In this document: in pieces, positions 19,393 to 29,430 of the stretch | Layout: the number at the start of each line of letters is the position of its first letter | Position numbering within the stretch: position 1 is the first letter of the stretch | Source: an uncultured Enterobacteriaceae bacterium | GTDB lineage: Bacteria > Pseudomonadota > Gammaproteobacteria > Enterobacterales > Enterobacteriaceae | NCBI GenBank assembly: GCA_936920625.1 | Contig: CAKZHC010000009.1 | Span: 1 to 64,000 of the forward strand | DNA length: 64,000 nt | Reading direction: 5' to 3' | Position numbers and translations under genes: made by a program | Notes under the pieces: model-generated | The model's database searches: none | Told to the model about the DNA's origin: nothing | What the model saw: only the letters and a program-made list of their open reading frames with translations

Positions 19393-21267
19393 ATGACCAA
19401 AAAAAATCAAGGCCAGCCGGACTTAAGCCGCAGACGGCTGCTGGCCCACACTGGCATTATCGCTGCAGGTGCCGCGCTTTCCTCAGGCATATCCGCGCAG
19501 ACACCATCCGAATCATCCCGCCCGGCTTGGGGCCAACCATTTACCGGCGTTATCCCTGAAACACTCCCCAGAGGCTATAACATTCTGCTGATTACCACCG
19601 ATCAGGAGCACTATTTTGAAACCTATCCATTCCCGGTGCCAGGGCGTGAGCGGCTGATAAAAACTGGCACGACGTTTACTAACCACCAGATTAACAGCGC
19701 CATCTGCACACCGTCACGCAGTGTATTGCATACCGGCTTTCATATGCCACAAACTCGGATGTTTGACAACTTAGGATTACCGTGGATGCCCTGGGATTTA
19801 GCACCAGAGCTATCGCTGGGCCATGTCATGAAGCAACTGGGCTATTACTGTGCCTATAAGGGCAAGTGGCATCTAACTAAGGCACTGGAAGAACCGTTTG
19901 AGGGTCTGCATTCGCACGATCCAAGCGATATCCGCAAAGATAAGCTGCATCAGAAGATGCAGGAGTATGGTTTTGAGGATTATCACGGTGCCGGCGATAT
20001 TATCGGCCTTCATCAGGGCGGCTATTATTACGACGGCGTTATCGGCAGTCAGGCAATTAACTGGCTACGCAGCAAAGGGCGCCTGATGGCGGATAAAAAC
20101 CAGCCCTGGTTTATGACGGTGAGTCTGGTTAACCCTCACGATGTAATGTTTATTGATACCGACGCGCCAGGCGAAAAGGTACAGTGGCGCAAATCACTCA
20201 ATAGCGATAATCCTATGGCCCCCGCCCGACCGCCAGAAAATGCGCTTTATCAACAACGCTGGCCGGAAGTACCATTACCAGACAGCCGACACCAACCATT
20301 CGATGAAACAGGCAGGCCGGCAGCGCATGGAGAATACCAGCGCGCTCGTGCAGCAATGGTAGGGCAGTTCCCTGATGAAGATCGCCGATGGCGTAAATTA
20401 CAGGACTACTATTTTAACTGTATCCGCGACTGCGATAGAAACCTGACTATCGTGCTAGATGAATTGGATGCGCTTAATCTGACGAACAAGACCATCGTAG
20501 TATTTACCTCTGATCACGGCGAGCTGGCAGGCTATCACCAAATGCATGGCAAAGGCAGCAGCGTTTACCGCCAGCAAGTACATGTCCCAATGATTATCAG
20601 CCATCCGGCCTATCCGGGTGGACAGCGCTGTCGGGCGCTCAGCTGCCATCTCGATTTGGTCCCCACTTTAGCCGGGCTGACCGGATTACCACAAGCACAA
20701 CTTTGCCAGGCACTGCAGGCACTGGGTAAACGCAAAGGTAAGGATTTTAGCGTGTTGCTCCATGAACCTACCGTAGCCCGGAGCGGTCAATTGCGCAGCA
20801 CCAGCCTCTACTGCTACAACATGATGTTGTATGCCGATGCCAATTATTTGGCCAAGTTTCGTGCATTAAAAGATAATCCGCATCTGACAGCAGATCAGGT
20901 AAAAGCTCGCATCCGGCAACTGTCACCAAATTACCAGCACCGCAGTGCCATCCGCATGATCTATGATGGGCGTTATAAGTTCGCCCGCTATTTCTCCCTG
21001 AAGCAGCATAATATGCCGCAAAACTGGGAACAGTTGCTGGCATATAACGATTTGGAACTATATGACCTGCAAACCGATCCGGGCGAACGGCATAACCTGG
21101 CATGCAGTCCGGAACGACATAAAGAGCTTATTATGCATTTAAGCAATCAACTCAATGCTCTGTACCGTGCAGAAATCGGCGAAGATGATGGCCAGTTTAT
21201 GCCCGCACTGGATGGCGAACCATGGGATTTGACTATGACGCAGTTTCAGCAAATGGCCAACGATTAA
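19393..21267 (+). CDS. Tat-exported type I sulfatase
   Basis: This 624-residue protein has a twin-arginine signal (LSRRRLLAHTGIIAAGAALSS, about residues 11-31), so it should be exported folded to the periplasm. The sulfatase site CTPSR (near residue 103), whose Cys is converted to formylglycine, is present, as are the metal-site pieces TTDQE (near 75), GKWHL (near 157) and FTSDHGE (near 372). The family cleaves sulfate esters; the substrate cannot be read from sequence. A Cys-type sulfatase needs a maturase (anSME or FGE) and none is in this window. It stands alone between feoB and a long gene-free region. Its base composition is richer in GC than the flanking intergenic DNA. Confidence 0.85.
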   Translation: MTKKNQGQPDLSRRRLLAHTGIIAAGAALSSGISAQTPSESSRPAWGQPFTGVIPETLPRGYNILLITTDQEHYFETYPFPVPGRERLIKTGTTFTNHQINSAICTPSRSVLHTGFHMPQTRMFDNLGLPWMPWDLAPELSLGHVMKQLGYYCAYKGKWHLTKALEEPFEGLHSHDPSDIRKDKLHQKMQEYGFEDYHGAGDIIGLHQGGYYYDGVIGSQAINWLRSKGRLMADKNQPWFMTVSLVNPHDVMFIDTDAPGEKVQWRKSLNSDNPMAPARPPENALYQQRWPEVPLPDSRHQPFDETGRPAAHGEYQRARAAMVGQFPDEDRRWRKLQDYYFNCIRDCDRNLTIVLDELDALNLTNKTIVVFTSDHGELAGYHQMHGKGSSVYRQQVHVPMIISHPAYPGGQRCRALSCHLDLVPTLAGLTGLPQAQLCQALQALGKRKGKDFSVLLHEPTVARSGQLRSTSLYCYNMMLYADANYLAKFRALKDNPHLTADQVKARIRQLSPNYQHRSAIRMIYDGRYKFARYFSLKQHNMPQNWEQLLAYNDLELYDLQTDPGERHNLACSPERHKELIMHLSNQLNALYRAEIGEDDGQFMPALDGEPWDLTMTQFQQMAND

Positions 21268-23012
21268 ATCTTTATGCAGTGACGCTAACTGGCAGTCGGT
21301 GTTTGTGGGCCAATACCTGGGCTTTCTGCCACGACTAGCTGCAACATAAGAACCCGGTAAAAAAGTGCCATGCGTTTCCCCCTCTGGCAAGCACGGCACG
21401 GCTGCATATAGAAACCTGTCGCTTGTTATTCACTCTCCCCTGTATAACACCTTTATTTACCGTACTGCTGACATAGCAGTATCCAAAATTGATATGCTGA
21501 CCCAGTCCACTTTTGAACTCTCATCACTATCATCATATTAATGCGCTATCAGCTTGTCTGAGCACCAATGCATTCACATTTCCAATTTTCATCGTATGCA
21601 CGAATGATATCAGCAGTTTTATCCTCGATTTCAATAAGTATACCCACATCATCCCAGCCGATAAGACTTAATTAAGAAAATTATCAGCCCGTGTACAGCT
21701 GATAGGGAGATTTGTTGCGTGTTACAGATACTATTTACAACTCGCTAAATACCGCTTCATATCCTGCGCCTGTTTAACACTCCCTATTCCCCAGATTAAC
21801 TAGCTCGCGCGTTCCAGCAGGCCTTGGGAGTATCTGGCCAGTAAGGATTGCAGTGGGGCAGCCAAAACTGGTGTGTATCCAAGCCTTGGTTTCTGCGCGT
21901 GCCATTGTGCCCGGCATGAAAGCTAATGGCGGGGGAGATAAAATCTGTATACCAATATTTGAATGGATAAGTGTATGACGACAAGATAATAATCATCCTT
22001 GTTGTTCAGAACTGATTTTTATGTTTTTCATAACATTAATCTCTGCGTGAATATTCCCGCACATCCTTAGGCTTAGAAACTAATAAATAACCAAATTTTT
22101 ACTGCCTGATTTTTATTAATTTGTTTATTTTTCACATATTTTTTACAAAAATAAAACCTTTTAACAACTAATTTTAAATATAAAAACACAATAAACACAT
22201 ATTCAAACACAAAATTTATGTCATTAAAAAATATTAATTAAAGTTATACTTTTTTTGGTGAAAATTACTATATTAATTTTCAAAAAAAATGTTGTATTTT
22301 TTATATGAATATTAAAGAATAAACGAATTGGAATTTTATGATAAGTTGTTTTTTATTTACACTAGCGTATAACTTCTCAGTAACATCCATTACGATCCGT
22401 TAACCTTTCTGTATTTCTGAAATAATGCGGAGTGGAAATGTTGCTGTCAGATAAAAGATGTTACTGGATTTTGGCCACCGTTTTTATATGTAATCAGATA
22501 CGGCAAAAGAATGAACAGGCATACGTCAGAAAAACAAAATACTTTTAGGTAATAGTGCTATTTTTCATGCAGCATGTTACCTCTTATCACCTGTTCAAGT
22601 GATATTAATCACATAACAGAAAATAATAAACGTCACCCATTCTGGCATAGTCCTGTAGTTACAAATTTCTAAGATGATATACCGAAAAATTGCTTTTTTA
22701 CTCCTCCAGTCTGTAATATCTGTCACCGAAATCTGGCCGTCTGCCCTGATAAAACGCCATTTCATTACTCTTTATCGTCGGACTACTCAGACCTGCCTTC
22801 ATGCCACAGAATCTGGCAGCACAATATATTTACCTGTATTCGGTTGTGGCTCTATGGCATTACAGCACTCTAAACTCAATCAATCTGAATTCAGCATCTG
22901 CATCGTTAATGGACAGAACTGCTAATAACGTCTGGCGGTATGGTTTTGGAGAAATACCAGCCGTTAATTTTGCGCTCATTATGACAATTATAGGGTAATT
23001 AAGGGTATGGTT
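21268..23012. other. Long gene-free, partly extremely AT-rich region before mtlA
   Basis: This 1.75 kb stretch has no frame with recognisable content; small frames at 21796-21996 (minus) and 22674-22925 (plus) look spurious. Between about 22070 and 22350 the sequence is almost only A and T with many runs, as in DNA bound by H-NS. A CRP site at 22597-22613 marks the start of mtlA control, leaving a leader of up to 400 bases. The region between 21300 and 22000 could be the worn remains of lost genes. Confidence 0.5.
22597..22613 (+). promoter_or_regulatory. CRP-cAMP binding site upstream of mtlA
   Basis: The sequence AAGTGATATTAATCACA contains GTGA-N6-TCAC, the symmetric core of the CRP consensus, flanked by A/T bases. 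It lies about 400 bases before the mtlA start, in keeping with the catabolite-controlled mtl operon of E. coli, which has several CRP sites and a long leader. Confidence 0.65.
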
Positions 23013-24959
23013 ATGTCCTCCTCGTCCGTCAAAGTTCAGGTTCAGAGCTTTGGCCGTTTTTTAAGTAATATGGTAATGCCCAATATCGGAGCCTTCATCG
23101 CCTGGGGAATTATTACTGCAATATTTATCCCGGCTGGCTGGATACCAAATCCCACACTAGCCAGATTGGTTGATCCCATGATTACTTATCTGCTTCCTCT
23201 GCTCATTGGTTATACCGGTGGCCGTATGGCAGGGGGGGATCGTGGCGGCGTTGTTGGTGCAATTACCACGATGGGGGTTATTGTCGGTGCCGATATGCCG
23301 ATGTTCCTTGGTGCAATGATTGCAGGCCCATTAGGTGGATGGACGATCAAAAACTTTGATCGCCTGATCGAGGGCAGGGTCAAAAGTGGCTTTGAAATGC
23401 TCGTCAATAACTTTTCTGCCGGTATTATCGGGATGTTGCTAGCCATACTGGCGCTTCTTGCTATAGGTCCGCTGGTAGCACAGCTTTCTGGTATGCTAAC
23501 TCACGGCGTTGAGCTGATGGTAAAAAATAACCTGCTGCCGTTTACATCAATTCTGGTAGAACCTGCAAAAATTCTGTTTCTCAACAATGCGATCAACCAC
23601 GGTATTTTTTCGCCTTTGGGAATACAGCAGGCTGGCGAAACAGGTAAATCAATTTTCTTTCTCATTGAAGCCAACCCGGGACCGGGTCTGGGCGTTTTGA
23701 TCGCCTATATGGTCTTTGGCAAAGGCAGTGCCCGAAAGTCGGCGCCCGGTGCAGCAATCATCCATTTTCTGGGTGGCATCCATGAAATTTACTTCCCCTA
23801 TGTGCTGATGAATCCGCGGTTGATCATCGCTGTTATTCTGGGGGGAATGACGGGCATGTATACCCTCATTTTGCTTCATGGAGGATTGGTTTCTGCTGCC
23901 TCGCCTGGTTCTGTTATTGCCGTGCTGGCAATGACACCTAAGGGCGCTTATTTTGCTAACATCACTGCGATAGTCATCGCCTTTATAACCACCTTTATTG
24001 TTTCCTCAGTATTATTAAAAGCCAGCAGGATAAATGAAGATGATGACATTGAAGCAGCAACCCGTCGTATGCAGGATATGAAAACGCAATCCAGAGGACC
24101 AAACAGCCCTACTGCCTCCAGCGGCAATATTGCAGATCTTCACTTAAATCACGTGCGTAAAATTATTGTTGCCTGTGACGCTGGCATGGGTTCCAGTGCA
24201 ATGGCAGCAGGTGTTTTACGTAAGAAAGTGCAAAATGCAGGCCTGCATCATATTACCGTTACTAACATGGCCATCAATACGCTGCCCGAAGATGCAGACC
24301 TGGTAATCACTCATCAGGACCTGACAGAACGTGCGATTCGTCAGATACGGCAGGCTCAGCATTTATCTTTGAATAATTTTCTCGATAGCAATCTGTACAA
24401 CGATCTGATCTCTCGTTTGCTCGATGTAAATTGTGACAAGGCACATCGTGTAGAAACAGATCAAACCATCTCCGACACTATCGTCAATAGTGGTAACAAT
24501 CTATTTAGCTTAAGTGCCAATAATGTTTTTCTTGGCCTGCGCGCAGAGAATAAGCATCAGGCAATTCGTTTTGCCGGCGAACAGCTGGTTAAAAACGGCT
24601 ACGTGCATCCTGATTATGTTGATGCAATGCTGGAACGAGAAAAAATGACTTCTACCTACCTCGGTGAATCGATTGCTGTCCCCCACGGGACCGTGGCTGC
24701 AAAAGATCGCGTGATTAGAACAGGTGTCGTGTTCTGCCAGTACCCAGACGGGGTAAAATTTGGCGTGGAAGAGGAAGACGTCGCCCGTCTGGTAATTGGT
24801 ATCGCCGCTCACAATAATGAACATATTCAGGTTATTGCCAGTTTGACCAGCGCACTTGATGATGAAAATGTAATTGAGAAACTCGCCAATACAACTGATG
24901 CCGCTGATGTTCTGGAGCTCCTTTCCATTCATAACACACCCTTCCATGAGAAAGGGTGA
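23013..24959 (+). CDS. mtlA: PTS mannitol-specific transporter EIICBA
   Basis: This 648-residue protein imports and phosphorylates mannitol to mannitol 1-phosphate using phosphate from HPr. The IIC membrane domain spans about residues 10-340 with the GGIHEIYFPYV substrate motif. Then come IIB with its phosphocysteine (ACDAGMGSSA, Cys near 388) and IIA with its phosphohistidine (AVPHGTV, near 560). It aligns with E. coli MtlA throughout. An ATG at 23007 is only one base after the AAGGG ribosome site; the ATG at 23013 is seven bases from it and is preferred. mtlD follows after 170 bases, so the pair forms the mannitol operon. Confidence 0.97.
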   Translation: MSSSSVKVQVQSFGRFLSNMVMPNIGAFIAWGIITAIFIPAGWIPNPTLARLVDPMITYLLPLLIGYTGGRMAGGDRGGVVGAITTMGVIVGADMPMFLGAMIAGPLGGWTIKNFDRLIEGRVKSGFEMLVNNFSAGIIGMLLAILALLAIGPLVAQLSGMLTHGVELMVKNNLLPFTSILVEPAKILFLNNAINHGIFSPLGIQQAGETGKSIFFLIEANPGPGLGVLIAYMVFGKGSARKSAPGAAIIHFLGGIHEIYFPYVLMNPRLIIAVILGGMTGMYTLILLHGGLVSAASPGSVIAVLAMTPKGAYFANITAIVIAFITTFIVSSVLLKASRINEDDDIEAATRRMQDMKTQSRGPNSPTASSGNIADLHLNHVRKIIVACDAGMGSSAMAAGVLRKKVQNAGLHHITVTNMAINTLPEDADLVITHQDLTERAIRQIRQAQHLSLNNFLDSNLYNDLISRLLDVNCDKAHRVETDQTISDTIVNSGNNLFSLSANNVFLGLRAENKHQAIRFAGEQLVKNGYVHPDYVDAMLEREKMTSTYLGESIAVPHGTVAAKDRVIRTGVVFCQYPDGVKFGVEEEDVARLVIGIAAHNNEHIQVIASLTSALDDENVIEKLANTTDAADVLELLSIHNTPFHEKG

Positions 24960-25130
24960 TGCTTCGGATAGTCCGCCAGAAAGTTGATGTTACTTTGAAG
25001 TGAGTATCCGCCTGAGTCAGATAGTCTGTTTATGCCACAGTCCTGGTCACTTGCAGAGTCAGAGAAAAAGAGGAATGAACCTGATGAATTTGTCTGTGGT
25101 GTTATTAAAAAGATTAATAAAGGTATTATT

Positions 25131-26276
25131 ATGAAAGCGTTACATTTCGGTGCGGGAAATATTGGCCGTGGCTTCATTGGTAAACTACTGGCCGAAGCGG
25201 GGATTGAGGTCACCTTCGCCGATGTCAATCAGGTGCTGCTGGATGCGTTAAATGCCCGTGGTGAATACCCTGTTCGGATTGTTGGTGAGCAGCAGTATAC
25301 TGATATTGTCAAAGGGGTGAATGCCGTTAATAGCACCAGCGACGATGTCATCACCGAAATTGCGCAAACTGAACTTATAACTACTGCCGTAGGCCCGCAA
25401 ATTCTGGAACGCATCGCACCAATTTTAGTTAAAGGCCTGATTGAGCGCTGTAAAAATGGTAAAAGCTGCCCACTCAATATTATTGCCTGTGAAAATTACA
25501 TTCGCGGCAGCAGCCAGCTTAAAAAGTATGTCATGAATCTGTTGCCAGAGCCCTATTTTGCCTGGGCTGAAACCCATGTTGGCTTTGTAGACTCTACGGT
25601 AGATCGTATTGTTCCACCTTCCACCGCTGATCGCTCCGATCCGCTGGAAGTCACAGTAGAGAGCTTCAGTGAATGGATAGTTGATAAGAGGCAATTCTTA
25701 GGTACGCCTCCATCCATCTCTGGCATGGAGATGACGGGCAATCTCATGGCATTTATCGAACGTAAACTCTTCACACTTAATACTGGTCATGCTATTACCG
25801 CTTATCTGGGCCAGCTGAAGGGGCATACAACGATTCGTGACGCCATTCTGGACCCGGAAATACGCACTATCGTCAGGGGTGCTATGCAAGAGAGTGGTGC
25901 AGTACTGATAAAACGCTACAATTTTTCGACAAAGAAACACACTGATTATATTGAAAAAATTCTTAAACGTTTCGAGAATCCTTATCTCAAAGACGATGTG
26001 ATACGTGTCGGACGTCAGCCTGTACGTAAGTTAAGCCCTGAAGATCGTCTGATCAAACCTGTGCTGGGAACATTAGAATATCAACTGGTAAATAATAATC
26101 TGCTTACCGGGGTTGCAGCAGCCTTACATTTTCATAGCGACGATGATCCGCAGGCCAGAGAACTGGCTGCAATGCTGTCAGCAAAAGGGGTACAAGCGAC
26201 TCTAGCGGAGATATCAGGCCTTGATATCAACAGTGATATCGTCACTGCCGTAGAAAAAATTTACAATACACTATAA
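25131..26276 (+). CDS. mtlD: Mannitol-1-phosphate 5-dehydrogenase
   Basis: This 381-residue enzyme (382 in E. coli) oxidises mannitol 1-phosphate to fructose 6-phosphate with NAD+, the step after MtlA. The N-terminus MKALHFGAGNIGRGFIGKLL holds the Rossmann dinucleotide-binding glycines. The polyol dehydrogenase pattern is seen near residue 205-225 (FTLNTGHAITAYLG). The frame opens upstream at 25032, but 25131 has an AAAGG site at the right distance and the family N-terminus. The usual third gene, mtlR, is missing; a terminator-like hairpin follows instead. Confidence 0.96.
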   Translation: MKALHFGAGNIGRGFIGKLLAEAGIEVTFADVNQVLLDALNARGEYPVRIVGEQQYTDIVKGVNAVNSTSDDVITEIAQTELITTAVGPQILERIAPILVKGLIERCKNGKSCPLNIIACENYIRGSSQLKKYVMNLLPEPYFAWAETHVGFVDSTVDRIVPPSTADRSDPLEVTVESFSEWIVDKRQFLGTPPSISGMEMTGNLMAFIERKLFTLNTGHAITAYLGQLKGHTTIRDAILDPEIRTIVRGAMQESGAVLIKRYNFSTKKHTDYIEKILKRFENPYLKDDVIRVGRQPVRKLSPEDRLIKPVLGTLEYQLVNNNLLTGVAAALHFHSDDDPQARELAAMLSAKGVQATLAEISGLDINSDIVTAVEKIYNTL

Positions 26277-26292
26277 CGCTGGTTTATTACGG

Positions 26293-26318
26293 ACAGGTAT
26301 TACCTGTTTTAATTTTTT
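26293..26318 (+). terminator. Probable terminator after mtlD
   Basis: ACAGGTA (26293-26299) pairs with TACCTGT (26301-26307), leaving only a short loop, and is followed by a T-rich tract ending in seven T. It lies just behind the mtlD stop, closing the mtlAD unit. Confidence 0.65.
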
Positions 26319-26817
26319 TAAAAATACCATAAAACAAAGGCTCGTATCAGGCGAGCTTAAAATATGGCATCAGAAACTAAATAAAGGGTAGTCAGCACCC
26401 TCCCTTTTTTCCTCTGTACCGAAAAAGCATTTAGGCGTGGTGACTGTGCATTCAACAGTTCCATCTCTCCATCCGTTGACCCCCATCGCATAAATATGAT
26501 GCATAAGGTAATAAAGCAAAAAAACTTCATATTAATTGATATTTAGATGAATAGCTGATTATTATTTGACAGGTATTAATTGTAATTGCGGCTAAAAAAT
26601 TTAGCATAAAATGTTTGATTTGATTTTCTCTTATTTTCTGACACAATTTTGAGGTATTATTAAAGCATACTGCTTTGTAAACCGAGCAGAAACAGAGTGT
26701 TAAATAAGTATTCGCGATGGCAAGAGTAATAATATTACTTGTGCCTTTGTCATAAAAATAGTGGACAGTTCTGGCTAAAGACACTATGCCGGCAGGCAAA
26801 CCAGACAAGGATGGAAA

Positions 26818-27378
26818 ATGAAAAGAACGCTCTCAGTACTTATCTGTGATTATGACCAGTTCTATACCAATGGTCTGAAGTTATTTCTTAAAGAGTGGTT
26901 CAGCAAACATCAGATAGATGTTAGCTTTAACAGCAATTTTCAGCAGCGCGCCAACGCAGATCTCATTTTTATCTCACTTAGTGAACTGTCAACTTACCGT
27001 GCACATGCGTTATGTATGGAGATGAAAACCTTACGGCGAAATACTTTTATCATCAAAAATCAGGATGATTATATACCAGAGGATATTATCCATTATACTC
27101 AGACGATTGGCACTGTGGTTTCACGCCAGGCCAGGCTAACAACAATGGAAGATCATCTGCAACAACCCCTTAAATACCTGGGTTCCAGTTTAGCACCTCC
27201 ACTGTTATCATCTACATCGTCTGTAATGTCATTACGTTACCGGTTAACTTTTCGTGAAACACAAATATTACGTTATCTGGCACGAGGAGTAAGTCATGCT
27301 ACTGTTGCCCGTTATTCATTAAAGAAAGGTGATCATCACTTATTTATCCCTGTTCCGGTGATGATAAAAATATCATAG
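26818..27378 (+). pseudogene. LuxR/RcsA-type transcription regulator with a truncated DNA-binding domain
   Basis: This 186-residue frame has a good ribosome site (AAGG, eight bases before the ATG). It begins like a degenerate response-regulator receiver (LSVLICDYDQFYTNGLKLFL), as in the RcsA/BglJ group that lacks a phosphorylation site. Near residues 137-160 it enters the LuxR-type helix-turn-helix (LTFRETQILRYLARGVSHATVARY). The recognition helix that should follow (the KTVSxHxxxIxxKL pattern) is replaced by an unrelated tail that ends after about 25 residues. The likely cause is an indel near 27320. As it stands it would not bind DNA in the usual way. It lies between mtlD and sodA with no operon partner. 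What it regulated cannot be said. Confidence 0.6.
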
Positions 27379-27510
27379 CTTGATAAACGCTTTACAAATC
27401 AGCATAACACGACATAGTTCTCCTGATTATTGCTTGCTATATGTTCCACCGTAGTTAACAGCTGCCGTAATTAATTAAAGCCTGATGTACCGGAGATTTA
27501 TAAGGAACGT

Positions 27511-27538
27511 AAAAAACACCGGCGAACTGGATCGCCGG
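27511..27538 (-). terminator. Rho-independent terminator of sodA
   Basis: On the minus strand CCGGCGA and TCGCCGG (plus positions 27532-27538 and 27519-27525) form a GC-rich stem with a six-base loop, followed by a TGTTTTTT tail. It lies just after the sodA stop. Confidence 0.85.
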
Positions 27539-27551
27539 ATATTTAATAACC

Positions 27552-28169
27552 CTATTTACCCGATGCAAATCGGGCCGCAGCTTCATCCCAGTTGACTACA
27601 TGCCAGAACGCTTTGATGTAATCAGGGCGTTTGTTCTGATATTTTAGATAATAGGCGTGCTCCCAGACATCCAGACCGAGGATCGGAAAACCAGACACCC
27701 CAGAAATAGACTCCCCCATCATAGGGTTATCCTGGTTAGCGGTTGAAACTACTTCCAGTCTGTCGCCCTTTTTTACTAACCATGCCCAGCCTGAACCAAA
27801 ACGGGTTGTCGCCGCTTTTTCGAACTCCTGCTGAAAATTTTCCACACTACCAAAATCTCTTTCAATCGCTGTTTTCAGCTCACCCTGCAAAGAAGTTCCT
27901 TTTTTCAGACCTTTCCAGAAGAGACTATGATTGGCATGGCCACCTGCGTTGTTACGCAGTGCCATTTTCTTATCTGCCGGAACTTTATCCAGTTTAGTGA
28001 TCAACTCATCGACAGGCAGATCAGCAAAATCAGTCCCTTCCAGCGCAGCATTAGCGTTATTAACGTAAGTCTGATGGTGTCTGGTATGATGAATCTCCAT
28101 CGTCTGCTTATCAAAATACGGTTCCAGAGCATCGTAAGAGTAAGACAGGGATGGCAGTGAATAACTCAT
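27552..28169 (-). CDS. sodA: Superoxide dismutase [Mn]
   Basis: This 205-residue cytoplasmic enzyme converts superoxide to oxygen and peroxide. The manganese ligands are all visible: His in MEIHHTRHH (residue 27), His in GGHANHSLFW (near 81), and Asp and His in DVWEHAYY (near 167 and 171). The GGHANHSLFW and FGSGWAW segments match the Mn type rather than the Fe type, and the protein aligns with E. coli SodA throughout. It is a single-gene unit with its own terminator. Confidence 0.97.
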   Translation of the reverse strand: MSYSLPSLSYSYDALEPYFDKQTMEIHHTRHHQTYVNNANAALEGTDFADLPVDELITKLDKVPADKKMALRNNAGGHANHSLFWKGLKKGTSLQGELKTAIERDFGSVENFQQEFEKAATTRFGSGWAWLVKKGDRLEVVSTANQDNPMMGESISGVSGFPILGLDVWEHAYYLKYQNKRPDYIKAFWHVVNWDEAAARFASGK

Positions 28170-28420
28170 TTTCTCATCTCCATTTTAATTGAAGGCAGTG
28201 CTAACTAGCACTACCAAAGCTATTTTCATTATAGTTAACTTCATGTTCTGTAAAAGGGAAATTAGCCACTTTCCGGTCGTCAAAATTGGCAACAAGTATG
28301 TGCCTGACAACTTTTTTCAGCGCACTCACATCCCGATTTTAGATTTTTCTGCTGAAGTTCAGGTCAACAGGTAAATGAGTTCGGCACCACTCTGCAAAGA
28401 GGATTCTCAAGATAAGCGAT

Positions 28421-29263
28421 CTACTGTTCATTTCCCGCTATAAGACGCTCAGGCCAAGTGTAAACCGTAGCACGGCCGGGTTTAGCAAATTCCAGTAGCG
28501 TCATATGAGTACGCCTGGCGAGCCGAACGGCCAGATACGTCGCGGCGGAAGCAGCCAGCAGAATCTCCACACCACACATTGCTGCCTTCTGTACCATTTC
28601 ATAGCTGGCTCGACTGGAAATTAATAGAGCTCCCGCCTGCCAGCCAGTGTGTTGACTACGTGCACCCAGTAATTTATCGAGCGCAACATGACGCCCCACA
28701 TCTTCGAATCCGCCAGCAAAATTCCCCTCCGGCATAATCCACGCTGCCGCATGAGTACAGCCTGTAAGCCTGCCGACAGGCTGATAGTCACGCAGTTTTG
28801 GCAGTAGTGCATCTAATAGCATTAAATCAAAATGCTGGGTTACGGGCAAAGGAGTTATCGATTTGTCTATCTCAGCCAGCTGTTCTACACCACATACCCC
28901 GCAGCCAGTGCGCCCCGCCAGAGCACGGCGACGTGCTTTCAGGGCAAAAAAACAACGGCTGGAGAGCTCTATCCGCACTTCAATCCCATCGCCTGTAGAA
29001 ACAACATCCATACCGTAGATCTCCTGTGGAGAGGTAATAATCCCCTCCGAAAGGCAAAAACCCAGTGCAAATTCTGGCAAATCGCGCGGCGTTGCCATCA
29101 TCACGACATGAGCTATACCATTAAATACCAGCGCTACAGGCACTTCATCAGCCAGCCAATCTTCACTAAAATTTTCTAATGATGGCCGCTGCCAGACCTT
29201 ACTTCGCCTGACTCCTGCAATGACATCCGCTGTGCTTTTATGTGATCTCATTCTATTGATCAA
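28421..29263 (-). CDS. fdhD: Formate dehydrogenase accessory sulfurtransferase FdhD
   Basis: FdhD passes sulfur from IscS to the molybdenum cofactor of formate dehydrogenases. The catalytic CGVCG motif is present (GRTGCGVCGVEQL), as are GCTHAAAW and EDVGRHVALDKLLG of the family. The frame opens with a GTG at 29284, but a strong AAGGAGG site lies inside that extension and points to the TTG at 29263 (280 residues) or, with poor spacing, the ATG at 29251; E. coli FdhD has 277. It is transcribed divergently from fdoG, whose product it activates, as in E. coli. Confidence 0.93.
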   Translation of the reverse strand: MINRMRSHKSTADVIAGVRRSKVWQRPSLENFSEDWLADEVPVALVFNGIAHVVMMATPRDLPEFALGFCLSEGIITSPQEIYGMDVVSTGDGIEVRIELSSRCFFALKARRRALAGRTGCGVCGVEQLAEIDKSITPLPVTQHFDLMLLDALLPKLRDYQPVGRLTGCTHAAAWIMPEGNFAGGFEDVGRHVALDKLLGARSQHTGWQAGALLISSRASYEMVQKAAMCGVEILLAASAATYLAVRLARRTHMTLLEFAKPGRATVYTWPERLIAGNEQ

Positions 29264-29430
29264 CAAACCCTCCTTTTTTATCACGGTAAGTCGTTTTATA
29301 ATAACGCCTTGTTAAAAAAAAGTGATTAAAATGTAAACTAAAGTAACATTCGCTTTGTTGGCGCATTTTCTTCCCCCAGCTCCAGCAGGCATCAGATACT
29401 GTCATACAGATTTAAATACAGAAGGTTATG

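Noticed and set aside
22674..22925. 83-codon plus-strand frame upstream of mtlA
   Set aside because: It has no ribosome site or recognisable content and lies in the expected mtlA leader after the CRP site.
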